A stretch of DNA of 64,000 nucleotides from assembly GCF_003254525.1 (NCBI RefSeq), contig NZ_QFYS01000005.1:186001-250000 (forward strand), written 5' to 3'. Numbering within the stretch: position 1 is the stretch's first letter; each line of letters begins with the position of its first letter. Source of the DNA: Phenylobacterium kunshanense. Its GTDB lineage: Bacteria > Pseudomonadota > Alphaproteobacteria > Caulobacterales > Caulobacteraceae. Under the pieces are notes generated by a model. It was not told the origin of the DNA and ran no database searches. It worked only from the letters and a program-made list of their open reading frames with translations. Of this stretch, positions 31,195-39,161 are shown one piece after another. The position numbers and the translations under genes were made by a program.

Positions 31195-31836
31195 ATGTCC
31201 GAGACCACTCACACGCCCGACGTTCCCGAGGCGGCGCTTCCGCTGTCGGCCGTGCTGCGCGACATCGCCGATCATCGCGAGGCGCGGATCTCGGTCGCCG
31301 AACTGACCGAGAAGTTCGGCGGCCGCGCGATCGGCGCCCTGCTGTTCCTGTTCGGTCTCGCCTGCATGCTGCCTCTGCCGCCCGGGGCGACGACCATCTT
31401 CGGCTTCCCCCTGGTGCTGCTGGCGCCCCAGCTCATCGTGGGGGCCTCGGCGCCCTGGCTTCCGCAGAAGCTCAAGACCCAGACCGTCGCCACCGCCGAC
31501 CTTCAGAAGGGTCTGCCCCGCTTCATCCGGGCGCTGCGGAAGGTCGAGGCGATCTCCCGCCCCCGGCTGACGCTGTTGCTGAATCCGGTCGGGGAGCGGG
31601 TCATCGGCGTCGTCTGCCTGGCGCTGGCGCTGGTGCTCATCCTGCCCATCCCGGGCGGCAACATCCTGCCGGCCATGGCGGTGTCGACCCTCGCCTTCGC
31701 CGTGATCCAGCGCGACGGCCTGATCGCCTTGGTGGGGTACGCCCTGGCCGCGACCAGCGCGTCCGTGCTGGTCCTGGCGGCTCACATTATCGTCAGGATG
31801 TTCCTCCGCGTCTGGCAGGTCGCATCAGGCGCTTGA
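31195..31836 (+). CDS. exoD: Exopolysaccharide synthesis protein ExoD family
   Basis: 213 aa. A soluble N-terminus (residues 1-42) precedes four or more hydrophobic segments: IGALLFLFGLACMLPLPPG, FGFPLVLLAPQLIVG, VIGVVCLALALVLILPIPGG and ALVGYALAATSASVLVLAA. ExoD proteins affect exopolysaccharide production and alkaline tolerance in rhizobia by an undefined mechanism. The gene is inserted between rpoN and hpf, two genes that are usually adjacent, with gaps of 59 and 32 bp. Confidence 0.82.
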   Translation: MSETTHTPDVPEAALPLSAVLRDIADHREARISVAELTEKFGGRAIGALLFLFGLACMLPLPPGATTIFGFPLVLLAPQLIVGASAPWLPQKLKTQTVATADLQKGLPRFIRALRKVEAISRPRLTLLLNPVGERVIGVVCLALALVLILPIPGGNILPAMAVSTLAFAVIQRDGLIALVGYALAATSASVLVLAAHIIVRMFLRVWQVASGA

Positions 31837-31868
31837 CACCTTTCGTGCGCGGGCGCGTTGTTCAGGGC

Positions 31869-32489
31869 ATGCAAGTCCAAGTCACCGGCAAGCATGTCGA
31901 TGTCGGCGAGGCTCTGCGGACGCGGGTCGCCGACGAACTCTCCAACAGCATCGCGAAGTATTTCGACCGCGGAGGCGGCGCCGACGTCGTGGTCAGCCGA
32001 GAGGGCAGCGCCTTCAAGGTCGATTGCGCGGTCACCCTGGCGTCGGGCCAGCAGTTGACGACTCACGGGGTCGGCAGCGACGCCCATTCCGCCTTCGATG
32101 CGGCGCTCGAGAAGATGTCGCGGCGAATACGGCGCTACAAGCATCGGCTCCGTGACCATCATCCTCAGGCGGCGGCCAAACAGGCGGAGAGCGCCGCCTA
32201 CTTCGTCATCCGTCAGCCGGAGGACGAGGAGGGCGAGGAAGAAATCGCGGAAGGCCAGAGCCTGCCCGAGCCCATGATCATCGCCGAGACCGAGCGTCCG
32301 ATCCGGACCATGACGGTTTCGATGGCGGTCATGGAAATGGACCTCTCCGGCGCTCAAACAATTGTGTTCCGAAACGCCGCGCACGGCGGACTTTCGGTGG
32401 TATATCGCCGCCCCGACGGGAATATCGGGTGGATCGATCCAGAGCGGACGAAGCCTCGCAACGGGGCGGGAGGCGGATCGGCCCACTAG
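31869..32489 (+). CDS. hpf: Ribosome hibernation-promoting factor, long form
   Basis: 206 aa. The N-terminal 100 residues form the HPF/YfiA domain (QVQVTGKHVDVGEALRTRV, SAFDAALEKMSRRIRRYKHR) that binds the decoding centre of idle ribosomes. After an acidic linker (EDEEGEEEIAEG) comes the C-terminal dimerisation domain: TMTVSMAVMEMDLSG, VFRNAAHGGLSVVYRRPDG and IGWIDP. Long HPF makes 100S dimers by itself. It sits between rpoN/exoD and ptsN, the usual alphaproteobacterial neighbourhood. Confidence 0.92.
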   Translation: MQVQVTGKHVDVGEALRTRVADELSNSIAKYFDRGGGADVVVSREGSAFKVDCAVTLASGQQLTTHGVGSDAHSAFDAALEKMSRRIRRYKHRLRDHHPQAAAKQAESAAYFVIRQPEDEEGEEEIAEGQSLPEPMIIAETERPIRTMTVSMAVMEMDLSGAQTIVFRNAAHGGLSVVYRRPDGNIGWIDPERTKPRNGAGGGSAH

Positions 32490-32557
32490 TTGCAACACAT
32501 CCCGGCGGTCCGCGTTGAGGCGGACCGCGAGGGGTTTGGGGTTAGTTCTTCACGACC

Positions 32558-33025
32558 ATGACTATCGGCGAATTGCTGGATCGCTCCGCGATCTCAACGC
32601 GCGTGAGCGCGGCCAACAAGAAGAAGGCCCTGGCGGTGATCGCGGAAATCGCGGCCCGCAACTTCGGGCTGGACGCCGGGCAGGTGCTCGATGCGCTCGA
32701 TGAGCGGGAAACCGCGGGTTCGACCGGCGTGGGTCATGGCGTGGCCGTGCCGCATGCGCGGCTGGAGGGGCTGGAGCGGATGCGGGGCGTATTCGTACGC
32801 CTGGAACAGCCTATTGAATTCGGGTCGGTCGACGACCAGCCGGTGGACCTGCTGTTCGCCCTGTTCGCCCCCCGCAATGCCGGGGCTGAACATCTGCGCG
32901 CCCTCGCGCGCGTCTCCCGCCTGTTGCGTCAGGGCGATCTGCGCGAGCACCTCCGCAAGGCCCAGTCGGCCGACGCGATCCATGCATTGCTGGTGCAGGA
33001 TGTGGTCGCCCGCCCGGCGGCCTGA
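32558..33025 (+). CDS. ptsN: Nitrogen-type PTS IIA protein PtsN
   Basis: 155 aa PTS EIIA domain of the fructose/mannitol type. The phosphorylated His is in GVAVPHARLEG (His 67-68 region), preceded by ETAGSTGVGHG. Further landmarks are EFGSVDDQPVDLLFALFAP and HLRALARVSRLLR. PtsN relays the phosphorylation state of the PTS-Ntr pathway to potassium and nitrogen regulation. Last plus-strand gene of the rpoN group; no clear Shine-Dalgarno is seen. Confidence 0.92.
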   Translation: MTIGELLDRSAISTRVSAANKKKALAVIAEIAARNFGLDAGQVLDALDERETAGSTGVGHGVAVPHARLEGLERMRGVFVRLEQPIEFGSVDDQPVDLLFALFAPRNAGAEHLRALARVSRLLRQGDLREHLRKAQSADAIHALLVQDVVARPAA

Positions 33026-33086
33026 GCGATGTGACTACCTAGCCGCCGGGGAAGCTTGCTGATCCGGTGGAAGTGCGCGCCCGCCG

Positions 33087-33344
33087 TCAGTGCACGGAAA
33101 CGGGGGCCAGCTCGTGCGCCAGGGCTGCGGCCATGGCTGAGTCGCGGTCAGTGAGGACCGCCAGGCGTTCGCCGTCGGCGCGGTGCACGGCGTAGAGCGT
33201 CTGATCAGGATCCAGCTCGAAGCTCTGGATCTGCGCCGCAGGCGTGCTTGCGATGATCTCGGCGGCTTTGATCGGCCGCACATAGACCAGATTGGGGGCG
33301 CCTAGCGCCGCGAACGCTTCCATCGAAAGAACGGGTGTCATCAT
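33087..33344 (-). CDS. DUF1150 family protein
   Basis: 85 aa from the ATG at 33344, with GGAGG five bases upstream; an earlier start would add 19 residues without support. Family features: MEAFAALGAPNLVYVRPIKA, IQSFELDPDQTLYAVHRADG and ERLAVLTDRDSAMAAAL. DUF1150 genes are regularly found next to small heat-shock genes in alphaproteobacteria, as here. Function is unknown, but co-regulation with Hsp20 suggests a stress role. Confidence 0.82.
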   Translation of the reverse strand: MMTPVLSMEAFAALGAPNLVYVRPIKAAEIIASTPAAQIQSFELDPDQTLYAVHRADGERLAVLTDRDSAMAAALAHELAPVSVH

Positions 33345-33453
33345 GACCACCTCCGTGAAACTCAACGCTCCGAAAGGCCGCAGGTTCAGCCGACCTTTCA
33401 TTTGAATGGACCCCGGCTCTTCCGGCGGCCCGGTGGGATAGACTTTGCGGAGA

Positions 33454-33876
33454 TCAGCCCGCGGTCCGGATCGGCACGGATTGAACCCGCTTTTCCGGCT
33501 CGGGACGGACCAGGTCGATATGGAGCAGGCCGTGCTCCAGAACCGCGCCCTGCACCTCCATCCCGTCCGCCAGCACGAAGCTCCGGATGAAGCCTCGCGC
33601 CGCGATCCCGCGGTGAAGGTATGAGTCCTCGGGCTTCCCCGTGGCGCTGTCGCGTCGGCCCGCGATGACGAGCTGGCGATCCTCGATCGTCACCGCCAGC
33701 TGGTCCGGCGAGAAGCCGGCCACGGCCAGTGTGATCCGCAACGCGCCGTCGCCACGATCCTCCACGTTGTAGGGGGGATAGCTTTCAGCGGCGGCCTTCG
33801 CCGCCCGCTCGATCAGGCTTCGCGTATGCTCGAAGCCCAGCAGGAACGGGCTGTCGAAGAGCAGGCTACGATTCAT
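33454..33876 (-). CDS. Small heat-shock protein Hsp20 (IbpA-like)
   Basis: 140 aa. The alpha-crystallin domain spans about 37-125: YPPYNVEDRGDGALRITLAV, FSPDQLAVTIEDRQLVIAGR, LHRGIAARGFIRSFVLADG and LEHGLLHIDLVRPEPEK. The short N-terminus (NRSLLFDSPFLLGFEHT) resembles IbpA. It holds unfolded proteins against aggregation. The 5' leader can form a hairpin next to the ribosome site, a possible thermosensor (separate entry). DUF1150 lies 109 bp downstream. Confidence 0.9.
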   Translation of the reverse strand: MNRSLLFDSPFLLGFEHTRSLIERAAKAAAESYPPYNVEDRGDGALRITLAVAGFSPDQLAVTIEDRQLVIAGRRDSATGKPEDSYLHRGIAARGFIRSFVLADGMEVQGAVLEHGLLHIDLVRPEPEKRVQSVPIRTAG

Positions 33877-33881
33877 CCAGA

Positions 33882-33905
33882 AGAGTCCTCGAACTAAGCG
33901 ACTCT
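33882..33905 (-). promoter_or_regulatory. 5' leader hairpin of the Hsp20 gene, possible RNA thermometer
   Basis: On the minus strand AGAGTC and GACTCT form a six-base stem with a 12-base loop. The 3' arm overlaps GAGGAC, the only Shine-Dalgarno-like stretch before the ATG, and outer CC/GG pairs can extend it around a bulge. Sequestration of the ribosome site at low temperature is inferred. Confidence 0.35.
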
Positions 33906-33981
33906 CCGGCCGAACCGCCCGGTATCGGCTCGCTTCGACCGGACACACCCTATGTGGGAGCTCCGACCGGTCGGATCAATG

Positions 33982-34374
33982 TCAGTGGGGGGCGCGGAAG
34001 GCCCAAAGGCGCGACAGGACGAAAGAGAGCGCCGGCACGGCCACCGCGATCACGCCCAGAGCGAGCCAGAATGGCCAGCGCATCTGCTCGACGAGCAGCC
34101 ACGTCAATCCTTGGGTCACGGCGAGACCCAGCAGGGAAACCACGGCGAAGCGTAGCATCTGCGGGCCGTGCAGGGCGCGACGCCGAAAGGTCAGTCGCGC
34201 ATTGCCGATATACGATACGCCGACCGCCATGAGGTAGCCTGCGAAGTTCGCCTGCATGGGCGAGAGGCCCGCGACCTCCCTGGCCGCCAGCGCGGCGGTC
34301 ACATGCGTCAGTGTCGCGCAGGCTCCCACGATCGCGAACAGCGGAACCTGGTGGGCCAGCGGGCGGTCGCTCAA
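33982..34374 (-). CDS. GtrA family membrane protein
   Basis: 130 aa with four hydrophobic segments (LFAIVGACATLTHVTAALAA, FAGYLMAVGVSYIGNA, FAVVSLLGLAVTQGLTWLLV, LALGVIAVAVPALSFVLSRL). The family motif includes YIGNARLTF and the C-terminal FVLSRLWAF. GtrA proteins flip polyprenyl-phosphate-linked sugars. The start overlaps the stop of the upstream methyltransferase (ATGA, 34371-34374), making it the last gene of a coupled glycosylation cassette. Confidence 0.88.
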   Translation of the reverse strand: MSDRPLAHQVPLFAIVGACATLTHVTAALAAREVAGLSPMQANFAGYLMAVGVSYIGNARLTFRRRALHGPQMLRFAVVSLLGLAVTQGLTWLLVEQMRWPFWLALGVIAVAVPALSFVLSRLWAFRAPH

Positions 34375-35096
34375 GCCGGGCGCTCGGCGATCAGCAGGAT
34401 GGAAACCCCGAACGGCAGGTCGGTCGCCCTCAGGAGCTGCCTCTCGGAGGCGAAGAGGCCCTTCAGCAGTCTGTTCAGCGCTGGCGATGGCATCGCCTCA
34501 TCGTCGCCGCCGCGGATCCCTGCGGCCGACTTGGCCAGCCGGACGGCGGCGATAGGGGGGAACAGGACGCTGTTGAAATGGGTGGCGCGCCGCACCTTGA
34601 GCCCCGCGAACAGCTTGCGGAAGTCGGCCATGGCGTAGCGGCGCTTATGGTGGTGCTTGGCGTCGTGCTCGCTCCACATCCAGGCGTAGGCGGGTACGGT
34701 GGCCACCAGGAAGCCACCGGGCTTCAGGAGGTCGCCCAGCGCCGCCACGGCGCCGGCGTCGTCGTCCACGTGCTCGATCACATCGAAGGCGCAGACCATG
34801 TCGAACGGCCCGCCCAGGTCGGGGAGGCCGTCGGGCAGCAGGCCGCCGTCGACCGTGATGCCCGCGCTCTCCGCCGCATAGACGCGGGACTCGTCGTCGG
34901 GCTCGATGGCCCGGACCTCGCCGAACCGTTTCAGGAGCTCGAGGTTGCCGCCTGGGCCGCAGCCCACCTCCAGGATCCGCGCCGGCCGCGGCAATGGCAG
35001 CCGGCCGATCTCCGACTCCAGGATCTCTCGCCGGGCGGCGAACCACCAGTGGTCCCGCTGCAGCTCCCGCATGCGGTCGTAGATCGCGCGTTCCAT
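34371..35096 (-). CDS. Class I SAM-dependent methyltransferase in glycosylation cassette
   Basis: 241 aa. Motifs: ILEVGCGPGGNLELLKRFG (SAM-binding), VRAIEPDDESRVYA, FDMVCAFDVIEHVDDDAGAV and LLKPGGFLVATVPAYAWMWS. A His-rich HDAKHHHKRRYAMADF stretch and C-terminal FGVSILLIAERP are typical of methyltransferases found beside GtrA/GtrB genes. The substrate may be a sugar or the polyprenyl intermediate. It is one base from the GT2 stop and overlaps gtrA. Confidence 0.82.
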   Translation of the reverse strand: MERAIYDRMRELQRDHWWFAARREILESEIGRLPLPRPARILEVGCGPGGNLELLKRFGEVRAIEPDDESRVYAAESAGITVDGGLLPDGLPDLGGPFDMVCAFDVIEHVDDDAGAVAALGDLLKPGGFLVATVPAYAWMWSEHDAKHHHKRRYAMADFRKLFAGLKVRRATHFNSVLFPPIAAVRLAKSAAGIRGGDDEAMPSPALNRLLKGLFASERQLLRATDLPFGVSILLIAERPA

Positions 35097-35097
35097 G

Positions 35098-36057
35098 TCA
35101 GCCGTCGAACCCCACGCGCTCGCGCACCAGATAGATCGGGCGCCCTTTCACTTCCTGGTACATCCGGCCGATGTATTCGCCGAGGACGCCGAGGGCGACC
35201 ATCTGCACCGCAAAGGCAAATAGAATGACGACCATTAGCGAGGCGTAACCAGGAACCTGACGGCCGACCACCAGGACCTGGACGACGATGGCGAGTGCGG
35301 CGAGCACCGCCAGGAACGCCGCACCTATTCCGACCAGCGTCCACACGCGAAGCGGCGCGGTGGAGAACGAGGTCATCCCGTCTATGGCGAAGCGGAACAG
35401 CCGCCCGTAGGGCCAGGAGCTCGATCCCGCCGCCCGGATCGGACGCGTATAGGGCACCCCCACCTGCTTGAAGCCAACCCAGGCGAAAAGGCCCTTCATG
35501 AACCGGTTGCGCTCGGGCAGCGCCCGGATCGCCTCGACCACCGCGCGATCCATGAGGCGGAAGTCCCCCGTCGAGGCCGGTATGGCCTGATCGGATACGA
35601 CGTTGAAGAGCCGATAGAAGGCGTTGGCGGTCCAGCGCTTGACGGCGGTGTCCGAAGAGCGGTCGGCCCGGACGCCATAGACGACGTCATAGCCCTGCTC
35701 CCAGAGGCTCAGAAACTCGCCGATGAGCTCGGGAGGGTCCTGAAGATCCGCATCCAGTGGCACGATCAGGTCGCCGCTGGCCGCCTCCAGACCGGCGGTC
35801 AGCGCCGCCTCCTTGCCGAAGTTCCGAGAGAGGCCGATCAGGCGAATTCGGCGGTCACCGGCCGCCCGCTCCACCATCAGGGCATAGGTATTGTCCCGGC
35901 TGCCGTCGTCGACGCAGACGATCTCCAGGTCCAGCCCCAGGGGCGCCACCGTCTCGTCGAGGCGCTTGAACAGGATGTCCAGCACCTCCGCCTCGTTGTG
36001 CATCGGGATCACGACGCTGAGACGCTTGCCGGCGCGGCTGCGCATGGGGGGGGTCAT
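35098..36057 (-). CDS. GtrB-like family 2 glycosyltransferase (polyprenyl-phosphate sugar synthase)
   Basis: 319 aa. GT-A catalytic domain: LSVVIPMHNEAEVLDILF, VCVDDGSRDNTYALM, PLDADLQDPPEL (DxD motif) and GDFRLMDRAVVEAI. Two C-terminal membrane helices follow (LVGIGAAFLAVLAALAIVVQ and LMVVILFAFAVQMVALG), then GEYIGRMYQEVKGRPIYLV. Such enzymes charge undecaprenyl phosphate with a sugar, as in Gtr O-antigen modification and ArnC pathways. The ATG overlaps the GT-C stop (ATGA, 36054-36057). Confidence 0.9.
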   Translation of the reverse strand: MTPPMRSRAGKRLSVVIPMHNEAEVLDILFKRLDETVAPLGLDLEIVCVDDGSRDNTYALMVERAAGDRRIRLIGLSRNFGKEAALTAGLEAASGDLIVPLDADLQDPPELIGEFLSLWEQGYDVVYGVRADRSSDTAVKRWTANAFYRLFNVVSDQAIPASTGDFRLMDRAVVEAIRALPERNRFMKGLFAWVGFKQVGVPYTRPIRAAGSSSWPYGRLFRFAIDGMTSFSTAPLRVWTLVGIGAAFLAVLAALAIVVQVLVVGRQVPGYASLMVVILFAFAVQMVALGVLGEYIGRMYQEVKGRPIYLVRERVGFDG

Positions 36058-37430
36058 CGGGTGCGGCCCTTTGGGCTGGCCATCACGCCGAGGGCGGCCA
36101 GGGATGTGAGAAGACAGACGATGCTGGAGGGAAAGATGTAGCGCGCATCCGCGGCCGGAGCGGCGAAGAAGAGTAAGCCCGCATATGCCAGTGCGCCGAA
36201 CGTCGCGACCGCCAGCACAAGAGCAAGAGGACGCTTGAACGCGGCCGCGGTGAGGGTGAGCAGGGCGGCGGCGACGTACATCAGGTAGGGCCTTCGCCAA
36301 GGCTCGTCGACGGTCTTGACCACGTAGCGGTTCAGATCAAGCGCCGCGTCCGGCTGACTTAGACGTAGTCCGTAGGGATTCGCGTCGATCCCAGAATGCA
36401 CTGGGTAGAAGACGCTCCCCCTGGCCATCCCCATCTGCTCCACGAACACTGCATTCCTGTGAGCGAGGTAGCAGCCGGTTTCCGAAAACACCAGTCGCCG
36501 CCACATCCTGGGCACGGCGCCGTTGGCGTCGGTTTCGACGAGTCTCGGCACGCCTGGCTTCGCCGCCAGCGTCGAGTGTAGATGCCGTGGGTCGTACGCC
36601 TGCCGGATCTGCAGCACGGTGATCGGTCGCCGCCCAGTCACTGCGGCGGGCAGATAGTTCCGTCCCGCGCAGGCCGAGACGCCGATTACGTCAAAGAGCT
36701 GGGCGCCGCTGAGGCCGCCCGGGTTCGGCAGCTTCGCACCATCGGGCAGGCGCCATTGCACGGAGGCCCAGCCGAGACCCAGGCTCGCCAGGGTCAGAAT
36801 GATCACCATGGCTCGCGTCCTGGGGTTCGCCCGAGGCTCGAGGTAGGGACGCCAGGCCATCAGGGCCATGAGTGGCGCGACCAGCACCAGGGCGTTGTAG
36901 CGCAGGCCCACCGACACGCCGAAGGCCAGGATGGCCGGCGCCAGGAGCACCGGCGACCGATACCGCGCCGCCGCCAGCCACAGCGCGATCCCCAGCAGAG
37001 TGAAGCCGCCGGTGGGCACGTCGCGCCAATGGGCGACCATCGCGCCCAGGAGTGTCGGGAAGTATGCGACGCCACCCAGGAAGAAGGCGGCCATGACCCA
37101 CCCCAGCGCGCGGCTGGGGATCGCGATCCGCAGGGTCAGTATGGCGCCGTAGAGCAGGATGAACACCTGGGCGGCCAGGAGACCGCCAGGGCCGGCGCCG
37201 GCGGCGCGGCTCAGCTGAAACAGATAGGTGTGCAGCGGCGGCCAAAGCGCGGTCTGGACGCCATAGCTGGCCTGGTCCCAGGCCAGCAGACTGTCGTAGG
37301 ACATGTAGCCCGGCCAGACCGGCCAGCAGATGGCGAGGGTCGCGAGGCCCGCGGCCGCGGCCGCGGCGAGCCAGGGGGGCCGGTTCAGCGCCGGCGCCGC
37401 GCCCCCTCCGCCTGCGCCTCTGCGGTTCAC
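36054..37430 (-). CDS. Polytopic GT-C-like glycosyltransferase candidate
   Basis: 458 aa, about ten membrane helices. The first extracytoplasmic loop carries WPGYMSYDSLLAWDQASYG, with acidic residues where GT-C enzymes have their catalytic Asp. Long hydrophobic runs include FILLYGAILTLRIAI, GFTLLGIALWLAAARY and AAALLTLTAAAF. A large exterior loop (about 265-380) contains two Cys (SACAGR, SETGCYL) that may pair. By position with GtrB and GtrA it should use the lipid-linked sugar to modify a surface polymer. The target is not visible in the window. Confidence 0.65.
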   Translation of the reverse strand: MNRRGAGGGGAAPALNRPPWLAAAAAAGLATLAICWPVWPGYMSYDSLLAWDQASYGVQTALWPPLHTYLFQLSRAAGAGPGGLLAAQVFILLYGAILTLRIAIPSRALGWVMAAFFLGGVAYFPTLLGAMVAHWRDVPTGGFTLLGIALWLAAARYRSPVLLAPAILAFGVSVGLRYNALVLVAPLMALMAWRPYLEPRANPRTRAMVIILTLASLGLGWASVQWRLPDGAKLPNPGGLSGAQLFDVIGVSACAGRNYLPAAVTGRRPITVLQIRQAYDPRHLHSTLAAKPGVPRLVETDANGAVPRMWRRLVFSETGCYLAHRNAVFVEQMGMARGSVFYPVHSGIDANPYGLRLSQPDAALDLNRYVVKTVDEPWRRPYLMYVAAALLTLTAAAFKRPLALVLAVATFGALAYAGLLFFAAPAADARYIFPSSIVCLLTSLAALGVMASPKGRTR

Positions 37431-37443
37431 AGGCCGACCCGAT

Positions 37444-37995
37444 TCAGAATTCGATATGGCCGAGCACGCAGATCGACCCGTCCGTCAGGACGCCGAAGGC
37501 GTCCAGGGGGCCGGCCGTCACGGGCGCATCGGCGTTCCAGCCGCTGTTCGGGTCGGTGACCTCGGGCACCGATCGCGGCACGTCCGGCCGCGCCGCGCCG
37601 CCCTGCCCAGCGCCGACGATCTTGAAGGTCTTGTCCACCAGGACCACGCGCTCGACCCGGGCCTTCGCGGCGTTGTCCCAGCCCCAGCCGTGGATCTGAA
37701 TGCCAGCCGGCTGCCCCGCATAGGTCTTCTGGACGATGTCGGTGTTGCCTTTGCAGATACCTGTCTTGGGATAGGCGTCCCGCAGTGTCTTGCCCATCAC
37801 CGCGCTCGCCCAGTCCGGCCCGGGCGGAACGCCGGCGGGATCGCTGGGGATCTGTCGGACAGGCGAGGTGGCCGCCGGAGCCGCCGACTCTCCCGGCGCC
37901 GCGGCCGGCTTTTCGCGCCACTTCGGCTGATCGCACGCGGTCAGCGCCGTCGTGGCCATGAGGATCAGGACGCAGGGGAGACTGGCGATACGCAT
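37444..37995 (-). CDS. Lipoprotein of unknown function
   Basis: 183 aa. The signal peptide has the lipobox LTAC (Cys 21). A Pro/Ala-rich tether follows (about 28-50), then a compact domain with WASAVMGKTLRDAYPKTG, CKGNTDIVQKTYAGQP, IHGWGWDNAAKARVERVVLV and a final GVLTDGSICVLGHIEF; its two Cys may pair. The family is not recognised. The gene ends 13 bp before the GT-C start, so it probably shares its transcript and may belong to the envelope-glycosylation unit. Confidence 0.65.
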   Translation of the reverse strand: MRIASLPCVLILMATTALTACDQPKWREKPAAAPGESAAPAATSPVRQIPSDPAGVPPGPDWASAVMGKTLRDAYPKTGICKGNTDIVQKTYAGQPAGIQIHGWGWDNAAKARVERVVLVDKTFKIVGAGQGGAARPDVPRSVPEVTDPNSGWNADAPVTAGPLDAFGVLTDGSICVLGHIEF

Positions 37996-38086
37996 AGTCG
38001 TTCCGGAGGCTGGACGGGACCTGCTGGGTTTACGCTGCGCCCACGGGACGATGCAACCGGGCGTCGGTCCGGTCCAGGGGGCGGGG

Positions 38087-39161
38087 CTAAGCCGTCTTCG
38101 CCAACCGGGTGCGGGGCCTCCGACGCTGGAACCAGAAGGTCCAGACGGTGAGCGTGCCGAAGAGGCCCAGGGTCAGGCCGGACAGGGTCATCAGAAGGCG
38201 ATAGGGCAGCCCGCCGATCTTGGCCGCGTGCAGCGGATAGAACGCATTGTAGGCCTGTGCGCGAGGCGGCAGCTTCAGGGCGTCGCGCGCCTGGACCAAC
38301 TCGCCCGTGTCGGGGGCGAACCACAGGGTCGTGCGGCCGTTGGGCAGCCATTCGCGCGGCTGGCGCAGGCGCAGGGTGATCAGGCCGTTGTCGCCACGGG
38401 GCAACGACAGGATCCGGACTTCGGCGTCGGGATGCAGGCGTCGAGCGGCTTCGATCATGCCGCGCCAGTTCGGCTTGTCGGCCAGTCTGGCTGGGCGGGG
38501 TGGGGGGGGGCTTCAGCGAGGCGTCCACCTCGGCCGTCGCCCCAGGCCCCAGGATCAGATCGGTCACAGGCCGGAACACCATGATCGTGCCGGTGACCAG
38601 CGAGAGCGCCAGGATGGGCGCCAGCATCGCGCCCCAGTCCCGGTGGTGGCGAAGGATCGGAAAGCGCGCCGCCGATCTCGGGAGGAGCCGGAACTGGAAG
38701 CTCCGTCGCAGCGGCCACCAGAGGATCAGGCCCGTAACCACGAAGACCAGGCCCGCCACGCCGGCCACCCCCGCGGCAATCTCGCCGGTATCGCCATTCA
38801 GGAGGTAGTGATGGAGTTCGAAGAGCCAGACCTCCGGGCGGTCCCACCGGTCGGCCCAACGCTCGACGATGCGGCCTGTCTGGTCGGCATAGGCGCCCGC
38901 CTCGCCTCCATAGCTCAGACGGTCGAGGCCGAACGTCCGGGTGGCGAAGTTGATGCTGGTGGGGCGCCGCGCGGGGTCGGCCATGATCCGCTCGACCGCT
39001 GCGACCAGGGCGGCGGTGTCCTGGACCTGGGCGTCGCGAGCGCCCGGGACGTCGATCCAGAGATCCTTGTGCACGAGCAGGGCGCCTGAGACGCCCAGCA
39101 CGGCGAGGAGCAGTCCGAAGGTTCCCCCCAGCCATCGATGCAGGAGGTCGAGGAACCGCAT
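38087..39161 (-). pseudogene. PepSY-associated TM helix protein, frameshifted
   Basis: From the ATG at 39161 the protein reads MRFLDLLHRWLGGTFGLLLA, GVSGALLVHKDLWID, a periplasmic PepSY region, FELHHYLLNGDTGEIAAGV, FVVTGLILWWP and LSLVTGTIMVFRP, as in PepSY proteins linked to TonB receptors and siderophore iron reduction. At a 9-G tract (plus strand 38502-38510) the frame is lost. The remainder (MIEAARRLHPDAEVRILS, RTTLWFAPDTGELVQARDAL and two further helices) continues one base out of phase to 38087. Removing one base gives a single 357-residue protein. It may be an assembly error, phase variation or true decay. Its start overlaps the receptor stop by one base (TGATG). Confidence 0.8.
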
